A stretch of DNA of 41,921 nucleotides from Streptococcus suis (lineage in GTDB: Bacteria; Bacillota; Bacilli; Lactobacillales; Streptococcaceae). The stretch is taken from contig JAKTNI010000005.1 of the NCBI GenBank assembly GCA_029593505.1, positions 1 through 41,921 on the forward strand, written 5' to 3'. Made by a program: the position numbers and the translations under genes. Each line of letters starts with the position of its first letter. Positions within the stretch are counted from its first letter, which is position 1. The notes beneath the pieces were generated by a model. The model saw only the letters and a program-made list of their open reading frames with translations, had not been told where the DNA came from and made no database searches. Below are positions 1 to 7,302 of the stretch, in pieces.

Positions 1-447
1 TTAGCCGATATTGGCTATAACGCCTCTAAACATCTTTGGTTCTACGGTTTCAAAGTTCATATGCTGGTGACCTTATCTGGTTATATTCTGAACTATGTTG
101 TCACACCAGCCTCTGTCCATGATATCAAAGTGGTTTATGAGCTATTAGAGGGGTGTAAGCAATCGGTTATCTTAGGTGATTTAGGCTACCTGAGCAGTGA
201 ACTCAAGAAGAACTTAGAACAACAAGGCTACCATCTATGGACGCCATTTCGTAAAAACATGACAGGGGCCGAAGAACATAACGATTGGAAACTGATGGCC
301 ATGAGACGAACTATTGAAACTCGTTTTTCTGAACTGTGTCGTCTCTTTGACATCGAACATACATTAGCTAGAAGCCTAGCCGGACTACAGTTACGAATTG
401 AACAAATTATTCTAGCTCATAACTTACGCTATTTTGAAATGAACTAG
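1..447 (+). CDS. IS982-family transposase, C-terminal part
   Basis: DDE transposase of the IS982 family; the frame is open from base 1, so the start lies outside the window. The visible 148 residues hold the second catalytic Asp region (ILGDLGYLS) and the Glu region (RRTIETRFSEL), followed by the usual C-terminus ending YFEMN. The first Asp (IDSFPLPLC in the other copy) would be upstream. Unlike the copy at 14373-15235, this one keeps a TTT in the segment encoding DIKVVYELLEG and is not frameshifted here, so it may supply transposase for both copies if its missing part is intact. Confidence 0.9.
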   Translation, partial: LADIGYNASKHLWFYGFKVHMLVTLSGYILNYVVTPASVHDIKVVYELLEGCKQSVILGDLGYLSSELKKNLEQQGYHLWTPFRKNMTGAEEHNDWKLMAMRRTIETRFSELCRLFDIEHTLARSLAGLQLRIEQIILAHNLRYFEMN

Positions 448-457
448 CACCACGGGT
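1..457 (+). mobile_element. IS982-family insertion sequence, right part (continues left of window)
   Basis: The distal part of an IS whose transposase reads rightward. It ends in a 25-bp terminal repeat at 433-457 (last bases GCACCACGGGT) that matches both ends of the complete copy at 14363-15323. The insertion lies inside the 3' half of the integrase gene at 458-1245, whose reading frame runs straight into the IS end. It is inverted relative to the second copy, so recombination between the two would invert the intervening 14 kb. The left end is outside the window. Confidence 0.9.
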
Positions 458-1245
458 TTATATTTATCTAAGGCTTGAACTAATTGAATTTCTTGTTTTT
501 TGATGTTGATGTGTTTCCATTGCAAAGCGTAGCTTTCGGATTTTCTATCTCCTAAGAAAAAAGTTGTATAGAATAGCACATAATCTTTGAAAAATAGTTT
601 ACCATTTTCCAAGTCTTCTTCAAAAGCTGTGAACCATGCTTGAAGTTCTGCTTGTGAAAGATATAAATCCTCATCACACCTAGATTCTTGCAACTTAATT
701 TTTTTAGTTGCTTTGATTCGCTTGATTGTTTTTGAGATTCTATTAGAGTCAATATATTCTAACTCTTCTGCCCAATCAAAGATAGAATTGACATAGCTTC
801 TAATCACCTTAAAGTTTGCATATTCCTCAGCTTTTTGGGTCAGTAGGTTCAAGACAACTTGTTTATTTTGGTTGAGAAAGTCAATGGAATAATTCCCAAG
901 CATGGGTAGGATATGCTTTCTAAAAACAATTTCAGTACCGTCAATTGTTGCTTGTGACGGTGGTTTAGTTGTAGAAGTTGTTTGACCTGCTTTGTAAGAT
1001 TCCCACCAAACATTGTGATAAAAGTCTGAGAAGAGGATTGCCCCATTTGTTTCCAATGGAGTTGATTCTCCGCTTAGTATTTTATCAATTTTGTTTTGTA
1101 GTTCGAGTTCGTATTTTTTTGCTTCACTCCTTAACTTAAAACGTTTCTCAATCACTTTTTTATCAATTCCAAGTGAAGATTTAGCTTCTTCTGGAATATA
1201 AATACGTAAGCGATAAGTTCCATTTTTTGTTTTAGTAATTGACAT
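424..1245 (-). pseudogene. Tyrosine integrase, C-terminus removed by IS982 insertion
   Basis: Phage/ICE-type tyrosine recombinase with an N-terminal arm-binding domain (starts MSITKTKNGTYRLRIY), a core-binding domain, and the beginning of the catalytic domain including the first catalytic Arg (FLGDRKSE). The SD AAGGAG sits 6 nt before the ATG. At base 457 the frame enters the IS end and terminates 11 codons later, so the HxxR and catalytic Tyr are missing and the protein should be inactive. It is closely similar to the integrase at 21608-22684, whose surviving C-terminus shows what was lost (HKLRHTG, TQIYVN). It probably drove integration of the left-hand island at rpsI, by analogy with the second integrase, which lies beside an S9 tail. 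Confidence 0.9.
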
Positions 1246-1313
1246 AGTATTCTCCTTGTGAATTGAGCTAGAAAAATACCGTGGGTTAATTATATCAAAC
1301 CATGGATAGAATG

Positions 1314-1574
1314 CTATTGATTTTGTAACCAGCGATTGATTTCAGCTTTATCGAATCGAACAGTTTTTCCGATGCGAATGATAGGCAACCCCTTTCGGAT
1401 CCAACTATCAAGCGTGTTGTTGGAAATTCCTAAATATTCGCAGGCTTGTTGTTTGTTCAAAAATGGACTACTAAGATTGCTATTATCCAACCTATTTTCG
1501 ACTTCTTGTTTTATTAAATCAGCAATTAAAAGCTGAATTTGATGAATCTGCTCATCAGGTAAAATGACTTGCAT
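1314..1574 (-). CDS. Excisionase-like helix-turn-helix protein
   Basis: An 86-residue protein ending in a MerR/excisionase-type HTH (LNKQQACEYLGISNNTLDSW, then VRFDKAEINRWLQNQ). Such proteins commonly sit just upstream of a tyrosine integrase and direct excision, and here it lies 68 bp before the broken integrase on the same strand. I place the start at the ATG at 1574, because AGAAGG lies 6 nt before it. The longer frame, to 1616, would start almost at the predicted transcription start. The N-terminal 35 residues look like a short helical or dimerising segment. A general HTH repressor is the alternative. Confidence 0.8.
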   Translation of the reverse strand: MQVILPDEQIHQIQLLIADLIKQEVENRLDNSNLSSPFLNKQQACEYLGISNNTLDSWIRKGLPIIRIGKTVRFDKAEINRWLQNQ

Positions 1575-1620
1575 ATATACCTTCTTTCTAGTAAGAAATA
1601 CATTTAATTTTGACATTAGT

Positions 1621-1632
1621 CATTATGCCACA
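1621..1632 (-). promoter_or_regulatory. Extended -10 promoter for the excisionase/integrase genes
   Basis: On the minus strand the sequence reads TGTGGCATAATG, an extended -10 (TG-n-CATAAT). It would start transcription near 1614, just ahead of the chosen excisionase start. The same core occurs before the Rep gene and before the gene at 6207. Confidence 0.5.
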
Positions 1633-1864
1633 TTGTGAACTAAAAACTGTTATTTTGGGAAAAATTTGGAAGAATGTTGTTAAATTATCTTCGTTTTGGG
1701 AAGACAATTTTTTCAAAGAATGTTATTGTACCAATGTTTTTCAGATTTTAGAAAGTTCTAAAATTATATTAAAAACCTCTAGAAATAAAGTCTTAAGCTT
1801 CAATAATCGATCTAAAATTAATTTCGTAGACATTTTTATATCAACATCGAAATCACATTTTCGA

Positions 1865-3256
1865 CTATTTTTTTTCTGGCGTGATAGTTATTGTTATGCG
1901 AGAAGTATCTAATTCATCCCAACGCTTCCGATACAATGAATTAATCGTAGTACTCTTTGTCCTATTTTTTCTAATTTCATCATATAATTCTTTTCTTTTT
2001 TCATTTGGATATTGTCGTAAATTAATCGCTTTAAATATAAAATCCTCAAATAAATTTGAACTTTGTTTGTTAGATTCATCCCCTTTTTCCAAAGACTGAT
2101 TCATAAATTTTAATAGAAATAACGTCTGCCAAGTCGACATAATTGAAAGTGGATAATCTCCAAAATTTGATCTTTTCATTATTTTTGTCAGGATATAATC
2201 TATTGTACGACTTCTGTTACTTTTGTTTTTTAAGTAAGTGAGTTTCAAATACAATATTATTTCTTCATCCAACAAGATTGTCGTAACATTTTCCATTGGT
2301 AGTCGTAATAATTCTAAAAAGAATTGTTCGATATAATCATTTTGATTAGATTCAAAATATACTTTTTCAAGTAACTTGTCTGTTTCAATCACTGAATGAT
2401 TAATTTCTTTAATAAGATTGTTAAATCCATTTTTTATTGTGTTTCTTAAGTATGAATGTATATTTTCAGTTTTTAATTTAAATAGTTCGTCCGTTTCAAG
2501 GAATTTTTTGACATTTGATTTCTTTAAAGTAATTTCAAATCGATATAATCTGAAACCACGTTCTACATTTTCTTCAAGATATCCATCATTTTCACATTTT
2601 GCGGTTTTATCATATGTAACAAAACTTAAATTGTATCCTTCGGTACTGCAAATTATATGATGATCCAATTTATCATCTTTTATTGAATACACTTTTTTGT
2701 CTGGTTGTTCGTGGTTTGAAAGACATTTGTGCAGTAATAATCGTGTGAAAAGTGGAATTCTATTTTTTGAAGTAAAAGTAAAAGCTAATTCGATAGATTT
2801 TATTACTATGTCACTAAATAACTTTATTTTGATTTGGATACCACTTTGGGATTCTATTTCAATTAGAGCGTTAAATAATCTTTCTTTTATTTCTGATAGT
2901 TGTGATGTTTTAACGTTCAACGAACCATTTATTAATTCAAAAGTACACTGGCACTGACCTTCTTTATTTATATTGTTTCCCGAAATAGTGATTTTTCCAA
3001 TTTCAGAATCTTTGAATGTAATATTATTTACTTTTCCTTGAACAAAAAACATACTATTTATAACAATATTTTTTGATTTTTTTATTCTGTAATTGTTTAA
3101 TTTATTTTTATCAACTAACACTTCGGCATCAAATATTAATGTTATTTTATCAATTCCTACTGTCATTGGACTTTCTTTAAAACTTGATGCAATTACTTCA
3201 TATGATTTTAAATAATGATTTTGTTTTCGTTCAAGATCTGGTATATTATCTGTCAT
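1865..3256 (-). CDS. Putative phage/plasmid replication initiator (Rep)
   Basis: A 463-residue soluble protein without membrane segments. A beta-rich N-terminal region (VGIDKITLIFD near residue 30) is followed by a segment reading SFVTYDKTAKCE and, soon after, FRLYRFEITLKKS. That spacing recalls Rep proteins of filamentous-phage/rolling-circle type (gene II/RstA or Rep_trans-like). I cannot confirm an HUH motif by eye. The start is the ATG at 3256 with SD GGAGAG; the earlier TTG lies inside that SD. Its place beside an excisionase, an integrase and an OB-fold protein supports a replication role in an integrative element. The family assignment is an inference. Confidence 0.5.
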   Translation of the reverse strand: MTDNIPDLERKQNHYLKSYEVIASSFKESPMTVGIDKITLIFDAEVLVDKNKLNNYRIKKSKNIVINSMFFVQGKVNNITFKDSEIGKITISGNNINKEGQCQCTFELINGSLNVKTSQLSEIKERLFNALIEIESQSGIQIKIKLFSDIVIKSIELAFTFTSKNRIPLFTRLLLHKCLSNHEQPDKKVYSIKDDKLDHHIICSTEGYNLSFVTYDKTAKCENDGYLEENVERGFRLYRFEITLKKSNVKKFLETDELFKLKTENIHSYLRNTIKNGFNNLIKEINHSVIETDKLLEKVYFESNQNDYIEQFFLELLRLPMENVTTILLDEEIILYLKLTYLKNKSNRSRTIDYILTKIMKRSNFGDYPLSIMSTWQTLFLLKFMNQSLEKGDESNKQSSNLFEDFIFKAINLRQYPNEKRKELYDEIRKNRTKSTTINSLYRKRWDELDTSRITITITPEKK

Positions 3257-3276
3257 ATTTCTCTCCAAATTTTTTT

Positions 3277-3294
3277 CTTAAAATTAGTATGCCA
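3277..3294 (-). promoter_or_regulatory. Promoter/shared motif before the Rep gene
   Basis: The minus strand reads TGGCATACTAATTTTAAG about 20 nt before the Rep start codon. The first ten bases match the element's other two promoter-like sites (1621-1632 and 6111-6121), suggesting a shared extended -10 or a shared operator. Confidence 0.45.
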
Positions 3295-3881
3295 GAATCT
3301 GAACTTAAATCAGCAAAAAATTTTTCAAAAATAACCTGTTTTTATTTTTTCATTTTCAAGTATTATTTTGGAATGAGTGTATGTACCGAAATTATCAAAA
3401 AAACTATTAAGTCCAACAGGACTACTAAATAGATTGATGGAATGTAAGATGTTCCTTTAATATGAATTTTTTTGAAAAAGAAAATATCAGGAGATTTATC
3501 CTAGTAGTTCTCTGATTATTTATGTTTTTCATCTACAAAGTTAATACGTTTCTAGAATATTCTGATCATCAACAATGAAATGATTACTTCTATATGGATT
3601 TATTATTCTCTTCTTCAGATGAAGAGAATAATATCTAAAGATGCTGTATTATCAAGAGTTTTCTACTTTTTTAATGAAATAGAATATTTATAAAACGTAA
3701 TAGCGCGTATAATATACTTAGCTATGTTTGATTAAGTTTTTTTAATTAACAAATGGATTATATGTTAGTTAAAATACTATTTATTAATTCAAACTTTAAT
3801 GATTCATTAGGGTGAAACAATTACCTTGAACATTGAATTAAGAATATACCTTTCAACAAATGCAAAGTATTGATAATTAAC
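3295..3881. other. AT-rich intergenic stretch, candidate replication origin region
   Basis: Nearly 600 bp without a credible gene between the Rep-like and OB-fold genes. It is very AT-rich and holds a perfect 13-bp inverted repeat at 3601-3633 and a promoter-like TATAAT region near 3706. A rolling-circle or theta origin next to rep is plausible, but no nick-site consensus is recognised. Confidence 0.3.
3601..3633. repeat. Perfect 13-bp inverted repeat (hairpin)
   Basis: The arms TATTATTCTCTTC (3601-3613) and GAAGAGAATAATA (3621-3633) enclose a 7-nt loop. No T-run follows on either strand and no gene ends nearby, so a transcription terminator is unlikely. It lies between the Rep-like and SSB-like genes, where a single-strand or double-strand origin would be expected. 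Confidence 0.6.
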
Positions 3882-3923
3882 AAAAAAAGTGGAAACTTCA
3901 ATCGTTCGAAGTCTCCACTTTTT
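3882..3923 (-). terminator. Intrinsic terminator of the OB-fold gene
   Basis: Arms AAAAAGTGGA-a-ACTTC and GAAGT-c-TCCACTTTTT around an ATCGTTC loop, directly after the OB-fold gene as read on the minus strand. A- and T-runs on both sides could make it bidirectional. Confidence 0.8.
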
Positions 3924-3931
3924 CTATATTT

Positions 3932-4537
3932 TTATTGTTCGATTACAATATCTTCTGCAATTAGTGTTTCAAAGTTCACTATTTCCTCATTAACAAGCTT
4001 TTCCGTGGATATCGGTAATGCGTAAATATATACTTTATCACCAATTCTCAAATTCAAATCATTAACACGCATATTCTTGCTATACTGAATTTTTACTACA
4101 TTATTACTCTCGTCTTTAACAGTAAGTTCAACCCAGATTGAACTGTTATTAACATATCTATTAATAACAATTCCATAAATAAAAAACTTCGCAAAGTGTT
4201 TTGGAAATGCAAATCCTTTAGACTCTGCAAGATTGAAATGGTTAGATATTTCGGTCTGCTCCATTTTAAGGTAGTCTGCAGAATAGTGTGAGCTTTTTAA
4301 TCTATTTGATTTCGTATTATTTTTCAGACTTCCTTCGATGTACACATTTGTTCCCTTTATTGGGTTTAATTTATCCGCATCATATCTAAATGTTAAAAAT
4401 GTATGTCTTCGACCATCTCCGTTTCGTATGAACAGGATAAGTGATGGATTATTAACATCATTGTTTACTTCGACAATTTTTCCACGAGCAAAAATTGTAT
4501 TCTGTCTTTGATTTTGTAGATTATTTTGATTCCTCAT
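3932..4537 (-). CDS. OB-fold, SSB-like protein
   Basis: A 201-residue protein with two beta-rich halves, each with the look of an OB fold: residues about 15-75 (ARGKIVEVNN ... GTNVYIEGSL) and about 115-200 (FIYGIVINRY ... GDKVYIYALP). The phrases GTNVYIEGSL and GDKVYIYAL match the 'G-(D/T)-x-V-x-(V/I)-x-G' strand common in single-stranded DNA-binding proteins. SD GGAGG lies 8 nt before the ATG. With the Rep-like gene downstream it probably coats ssDNA during element replication. It is not the canonical bacterial SSB: the acidic C-terminal tip (DDDIPF) is absent. Confidence 0.6.
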   Translation of the reverse strand: MRNQNNLQNQRQNTIFARGKIVEVNNDVNNPSLILFIRNGDGRRHTFLTFRYDADKLNPIKGTNVYIEGSLKNNTKSNRLKSSHYSADYLKMEQTEISNHFNLAESKGFAFPKHFAKFFIYGIVINRYVNNSSIWVELTVKDESNNVVKIQYSKNMRVNDLNLRIGDKVYIYALPISTEKLVNEEIVNFETLIAEDIVIEQ

Positions 4538-4605
4538 CTAACTTTCCTCCATTGCATCAATTTCTACAGAATTATTATGCCTGAAATTTAAAATCAAAAA
4601 ATTCG

Positions 4606-5571
4606 TTACAAGATATAATTTGTAACAGTAACTGAGAGACGCCAATGTGATAAATTCAAAACGGATACAGCCATTAAAGCTAGTCGGTTATAGACAATTG
4701 GCATTCCATAAGCAACTGCTTTTGATTTATTTGAGCCACGTAAAATATATGCTTCATCTCTTAAATCATAAATAAAATTTCTACGCTGTCGTTCGTATTT
4801 ACTTTGTGACTCGTTTTTCAATTTCTGATGACCTTCTTCCCACTTGGAAATTAATAACTGTGAAAGTGCTGGTCTCATTCTCGGATTAGCTTGAATTTTT
4901 TCTAGATAAAAGAAATAGCTATCGCGAGCATGCTGCGCGCGTAATCCATGTAGATTGATTTGATTTTTCATCTCTTCATCTGTAAAAACTGGCTCATTTT
5001 CTTCTATCCCAGCAAAAGTCTGTTTTACCAACTCGATATCGTTCGGCAGAATATATTGCATTTGTTTCTTTCCGCCTTTACCACGTTTGACATAAACATA
5101 ATAGTTCCCATACTCGTCAATTTTAAGGTCTTGGCCAGTTAGATTTTTTAATTCATTGCGACGAATTCCAACTACTTTCTGAAATGCGACTAGGCGAGAG
5201 AAGCGAGAGTTCAATTCTTGTTTTTTCCCTTGTTCATTCGCTTCATGTTGTCATCCACGAACGATTTTATCGCTGGTTCTTTTTTGTTTTTTGATACGGT
5301 TTAGATTGATTCCAGCGGCTTTTGCTATTGGAGCTAAATATGTGTGAATTGTTGCGGCTGTGTATTCTTTCGGATCATTTTTTAAATCGTCGTGATAACG
5401 TTGAAGAACTTCTTCTGTAATATCCGTTATTTTTTTGATGTTATTTTCTTTGGCCCATTTAGAAAAACGAGTAGCAGATCGTTTGTATGAAGTTCGAGAT
5501 GTATTATTTGTAACATTTTTTGTTGCTGCGACAAAGATATCGTGTTTCAAAGAATTCTTTTTTCGTGGCAT
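4606..5571 (-). pseudogene. Tyrosine recombinase split by a single in-frame TGA
   Basis: Two open segments, 5571-5254 and 5250-4606, are in the same frame and separated only by a TGA at 5253-5251. The first is a core-binding (SAM-like) domain (MPRKKNSLKHDIF..., SD AGGAG 6 nt before the ATG at 5571). The second holds the catalytic domain: Arg in GIRRNELKNL, an HGLR box, and LSHWRLSVTVTNYIL with the His/Trp and Tyr. The intact product would be about 320 residues. No frame change is needed to restore it (TGG or CGA instead of TGA). It is unrelated in detail to the integrase at 424-1245. It may act on the adjacent hairpin at 5819-5865, which is inference. Confidence 0.75.
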
Positions 5572-5818
5572 TTCTTTCTCCTTTCTTTTCAAAATGCTTG
5601 TTATTGTTAAACTGCCTCCCACCCTTTTTGCCTGAGCTGGGTATGCTCCTGAAAATTTCCGATGAGGCTGTCCTATTGGACTATCGTTTTCAATACTCTT
5701 CAGTAGCACCGTCGAATATCTCTGAAATCTTCGTTTTGTCATTGAACTGGTTATTTTTCAAACCGAACTTTCTACATTTACTTTCATTAAACGTCTTTTT
5801 CTGTACCACATTCTTTGT

Positions 5819-5865
5819 TAAATGGTTATTCTGTACGTCATTTCATGCCGCAGAATAACCATTTA
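5819..5865. repeat. Perfect 15-bp inverted repeat with 17-nt loop
   Basis: The arms TAAATGGTTATTCTG (5819-5833) and CAGAATAACCATTTA (5851-5865) are exact complements. No gene ends here and there is no T-run, so a terminator is unlikely. It lies in the roughly 630-bp non-coding stretch (5572-6206) upstream of the split recombinase. Candidates are a recombination site, possibly a folded single-stranded one, or an origin. Confidence 0.7.
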
Positions 5866-6110
5866 CTCTCTTCGTTTTCAATCTCTTTTCTCAAGTCAAT
5901 GACACCTTTTAAAAAAGAGAAGTCACAATCATTCGAATTAACAATTTTCACCGAGCCCAGTGCGAATTCAAACAATAATGAATTTTCCACCTCCAATCTC
6001 TATTCACATCAATTTTTTCAATATTATTATGTCGTTTTTTCAAAAAAATAAAAAAACGAAAAACATTTTTCGCTTACATGGATTCTAACACATTTTTTTA
6101 ATTTTAAAAA

Positions 6111-6121
6111 TGTGGCATACT
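6111..6121 (+). promoter_or_regulatory. Extended -10 promoter for the gene at 6207
   Basis: TGTGGCATACT, an extended -10 that would start RNA near 6128. It shares its core with the sites at 1621-1632 and 3277-3294. No clear -35 is visible; the upstream sequence is T-rich. Confidence 0.45.
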
Positions 6122-6138
6122 AATTTTTGAAAGAGAGT

Positions 6139-6159
6139 GGAGGTGAGTCTATGGAATAA
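6139..6159 (+). other. Two-codon leader minigene (ATG GAA TAA)
   Basis: A near-perfect Shine-Dalgarno sequence (GGAGGTGA, 6139-6146) stands 4 nt before ATG GAA TAA at 6151-6159, 47 nt ahead of the real start at 6207. Either it is the remnant of a lost gene, or it is a minimal ORF that loads ribosomes at the 5' end of the leader. Confidence 0.4.
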
Positions 6160-6206
6160 TATATTTTCTATTAATCAAAAGTTAAAAAAGAAAGGAGAAA
6201 GATTTT

Positions 6207-6626
6207 ATGATTAGTGAATATTTAATTGAAAACTTTGTGTCAATCATTGTTGATTTAGAAATGAAATGCAAAAAATTCTTAATGATAAACGGTCATGGTA
6301 TTGATGTTATCAGTGATTATTATTATTCAGATGAAGATTTTGCAACGATTTCTTTTTCAAGAAATAATGATAAATTGACCATTCGATTTGATAATCAGCA
6401 ATGTATTGTTACTGCAGAAAATGAATTACATGCTGAAACTTCGGAGCTAATTGAAGAAGATATTGAACTTCAAATTGAAATTTTGATAAAGCAAGTTATT
6501 CTTGGAAAATGGAAAATGTTTATGAATGATGTAAAGAATAATTCATTAATTGAAGCTATTCAAAAACATAGATTCGATGATTATTCAAGTGGTCCTGATT
6601 CGGTAATATATTACTCGCACGCTTAA
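6207..6626 (+). CDS. Small acidic hypothetical protein
   Basis: 139 residues, soluble, with no recognised domain. An alternating hydrophobic/polar pattern (FATISFSRNNDKLTIRF) suggests a beta-sheet middle section, followed by an acidic helix (ETSELIEEDIELQIEILIKQV). The SD AAGGAG is 9 nt before the ATG. It is the only rightward gene of this element and its promoter resembles those of the leftward genes, so it probably belongs to the same regulon. A host-interaction or anti-defence role cannot be judged. Confidence 0.65.
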   Translation: MISEYLIENFVSIIVDLEMKCKKFLMINGHGIDVISDYYYSDEDFATISFSRNNDKLTIRFDNQQCIVTAENELHAETSELIEEDIELQIEILIKQVILGKWKMFMNDVKNNSLIEAIQKHRFDDYSSGPDSVIYYSHA

Positions 6627-6703
6627 AAACGAACTAGAAAAAATATCGAGCAAGTAGAAAAATAATTCTCAAAATGAAGATGGATTAAAAGTAGGTAAAT
6701 AAA

Positions 6704-6741
6704 AAAACGCGTAAATCCTAAAAGTTGGATTTATGCGTTTT
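6704..6741. terminator. Bidirectional terminator
   Basis: Stem AAAACGCGTAAATCC / GGATTTATGCGTTTT with one G-U pair and a short loop, between the convergent genes at 6207 and 6787. A- and T-runs flank both sides. Confidence 0.8.
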
Positions 6742-6786
6742 GTTTTGTATGAATATTTGTCATGTTTTATTATGTGCTCTAAAAGA

Positions 6787-7134
6787 TTACATGTTTTCCA
6801 CATTGACAATAGCCTCAAATAATTTTAAATATTCTTTACGCTTCTCTGGTGAAAGTCGGAGAAGCGTTTTTTGAAACTTTTCAAATGATGGATCGTATAG
6901 TGTAGTTTCATTCTTGTCTTGAACTTGTTGTTGGAGGAATGTGCTCATTGATAGTCCAAAAGCATCTACGATTTTTTCAAATGTATTTAGCTTAATATTG
7001 GAGCGTTCGCCACGCTCTATTTTTGCTATTGAAGAAACATCTAAGCCAGCTGCCTCAGCCAATTGCTCCTGTGTTAAATGAAAGTCTTTCCGTAACGTTT
7101 GAATTCTTTTTGCGACAAATTGATCTAAAGCCAT
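6787..7134 (-). CDS. XRE-family transcriptional regulator
   Basis: 115 residues with an N-terminal HTH (RIQTLRKDFHLTQEQLAEAAG ... SSIAKIERG) and a short C-terminal helical dimerisation region. SD AGGAGG lies 7 nt before the ATG. It is divergent from the large surface protein gene at 7303 and most likely controls both itself and that operon through the TCCTT/AAGGA repeats in the 170-bp gap. It is the same subfamily as the regulator at 24548-24865 (shared IERGxxSNIKLxT stretch), which also precedes accessory genes. Confidence 0.85.
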   Translation of the reverse strand: MALDQFVAKRIQTLRKDFHLTQEQLAEAAGLDVSSIAKIERGERSNIKLNTFEKIVDAFGLSMSTFLQQQVQDKNETTLYDPSFEKFQKTLLRLSPEKRKEYLKLFEAIVNVENM

Positions 7135-7143
7135 TATCTGTCC

Positions 7144-7220
7144 TCCTTTTATTTAAGGATATAGGTTTTAAAGGACAGTTAAAAGGTTACAAAAGGCTAG
7201 TTCCTCTATCCTTTTAAGGA
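7144..7220. promoter_or_regulatory. Operator repeats between the XRE regulator and the surface protein
   Basis: Two inverted TCCTT...AAGGA repeats: TCCTT-6 nt-AAGGA at 7144-7159, which overlaps the regulator's own SD, and TCCTT-TT-AAGGA at 7209-7220, just ahead of the rightward -10. A half site, TTTAAAGGACA, lies between. The placement suits repression of both transcripts by the regulator. Confidence 0.5.
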
Positions 7221-7227
7221 CTTATTG

Positions 7228-7236
7228 TGGTATAAT
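7228..7236 (+). promoter_or_regulatory. Extended -10 promoter of the surface-protein operon
   Basis: TGGTATAAT is a perfect extended -10, with the leader running to the start codon at 7303. The operator-like repeat at 7209-7220 overlaps the -35 zone. Confidence 0.7.
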
Positions 7237-7302
7237 ATATCTATAATTTTTATAATAGGAAGATACTATTATGAAATTAGGCATTTAACGAGGTAAAATA
7301 AT

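Noticed and set aside
849..1046. Second frame inside the integrase gene as an overlapping gene
   Set aside because: It has no SD, and its composition is explained by the out-of-frame reading of a well-supported integrase.
5572..5742. N-terminal extension of the split recombinase up to 5742
   Set aside because: The ATG at 5571 has a well-spaced AGGAG and begins the core-binding domain; the upstream frame has no SD and looks non-coding.
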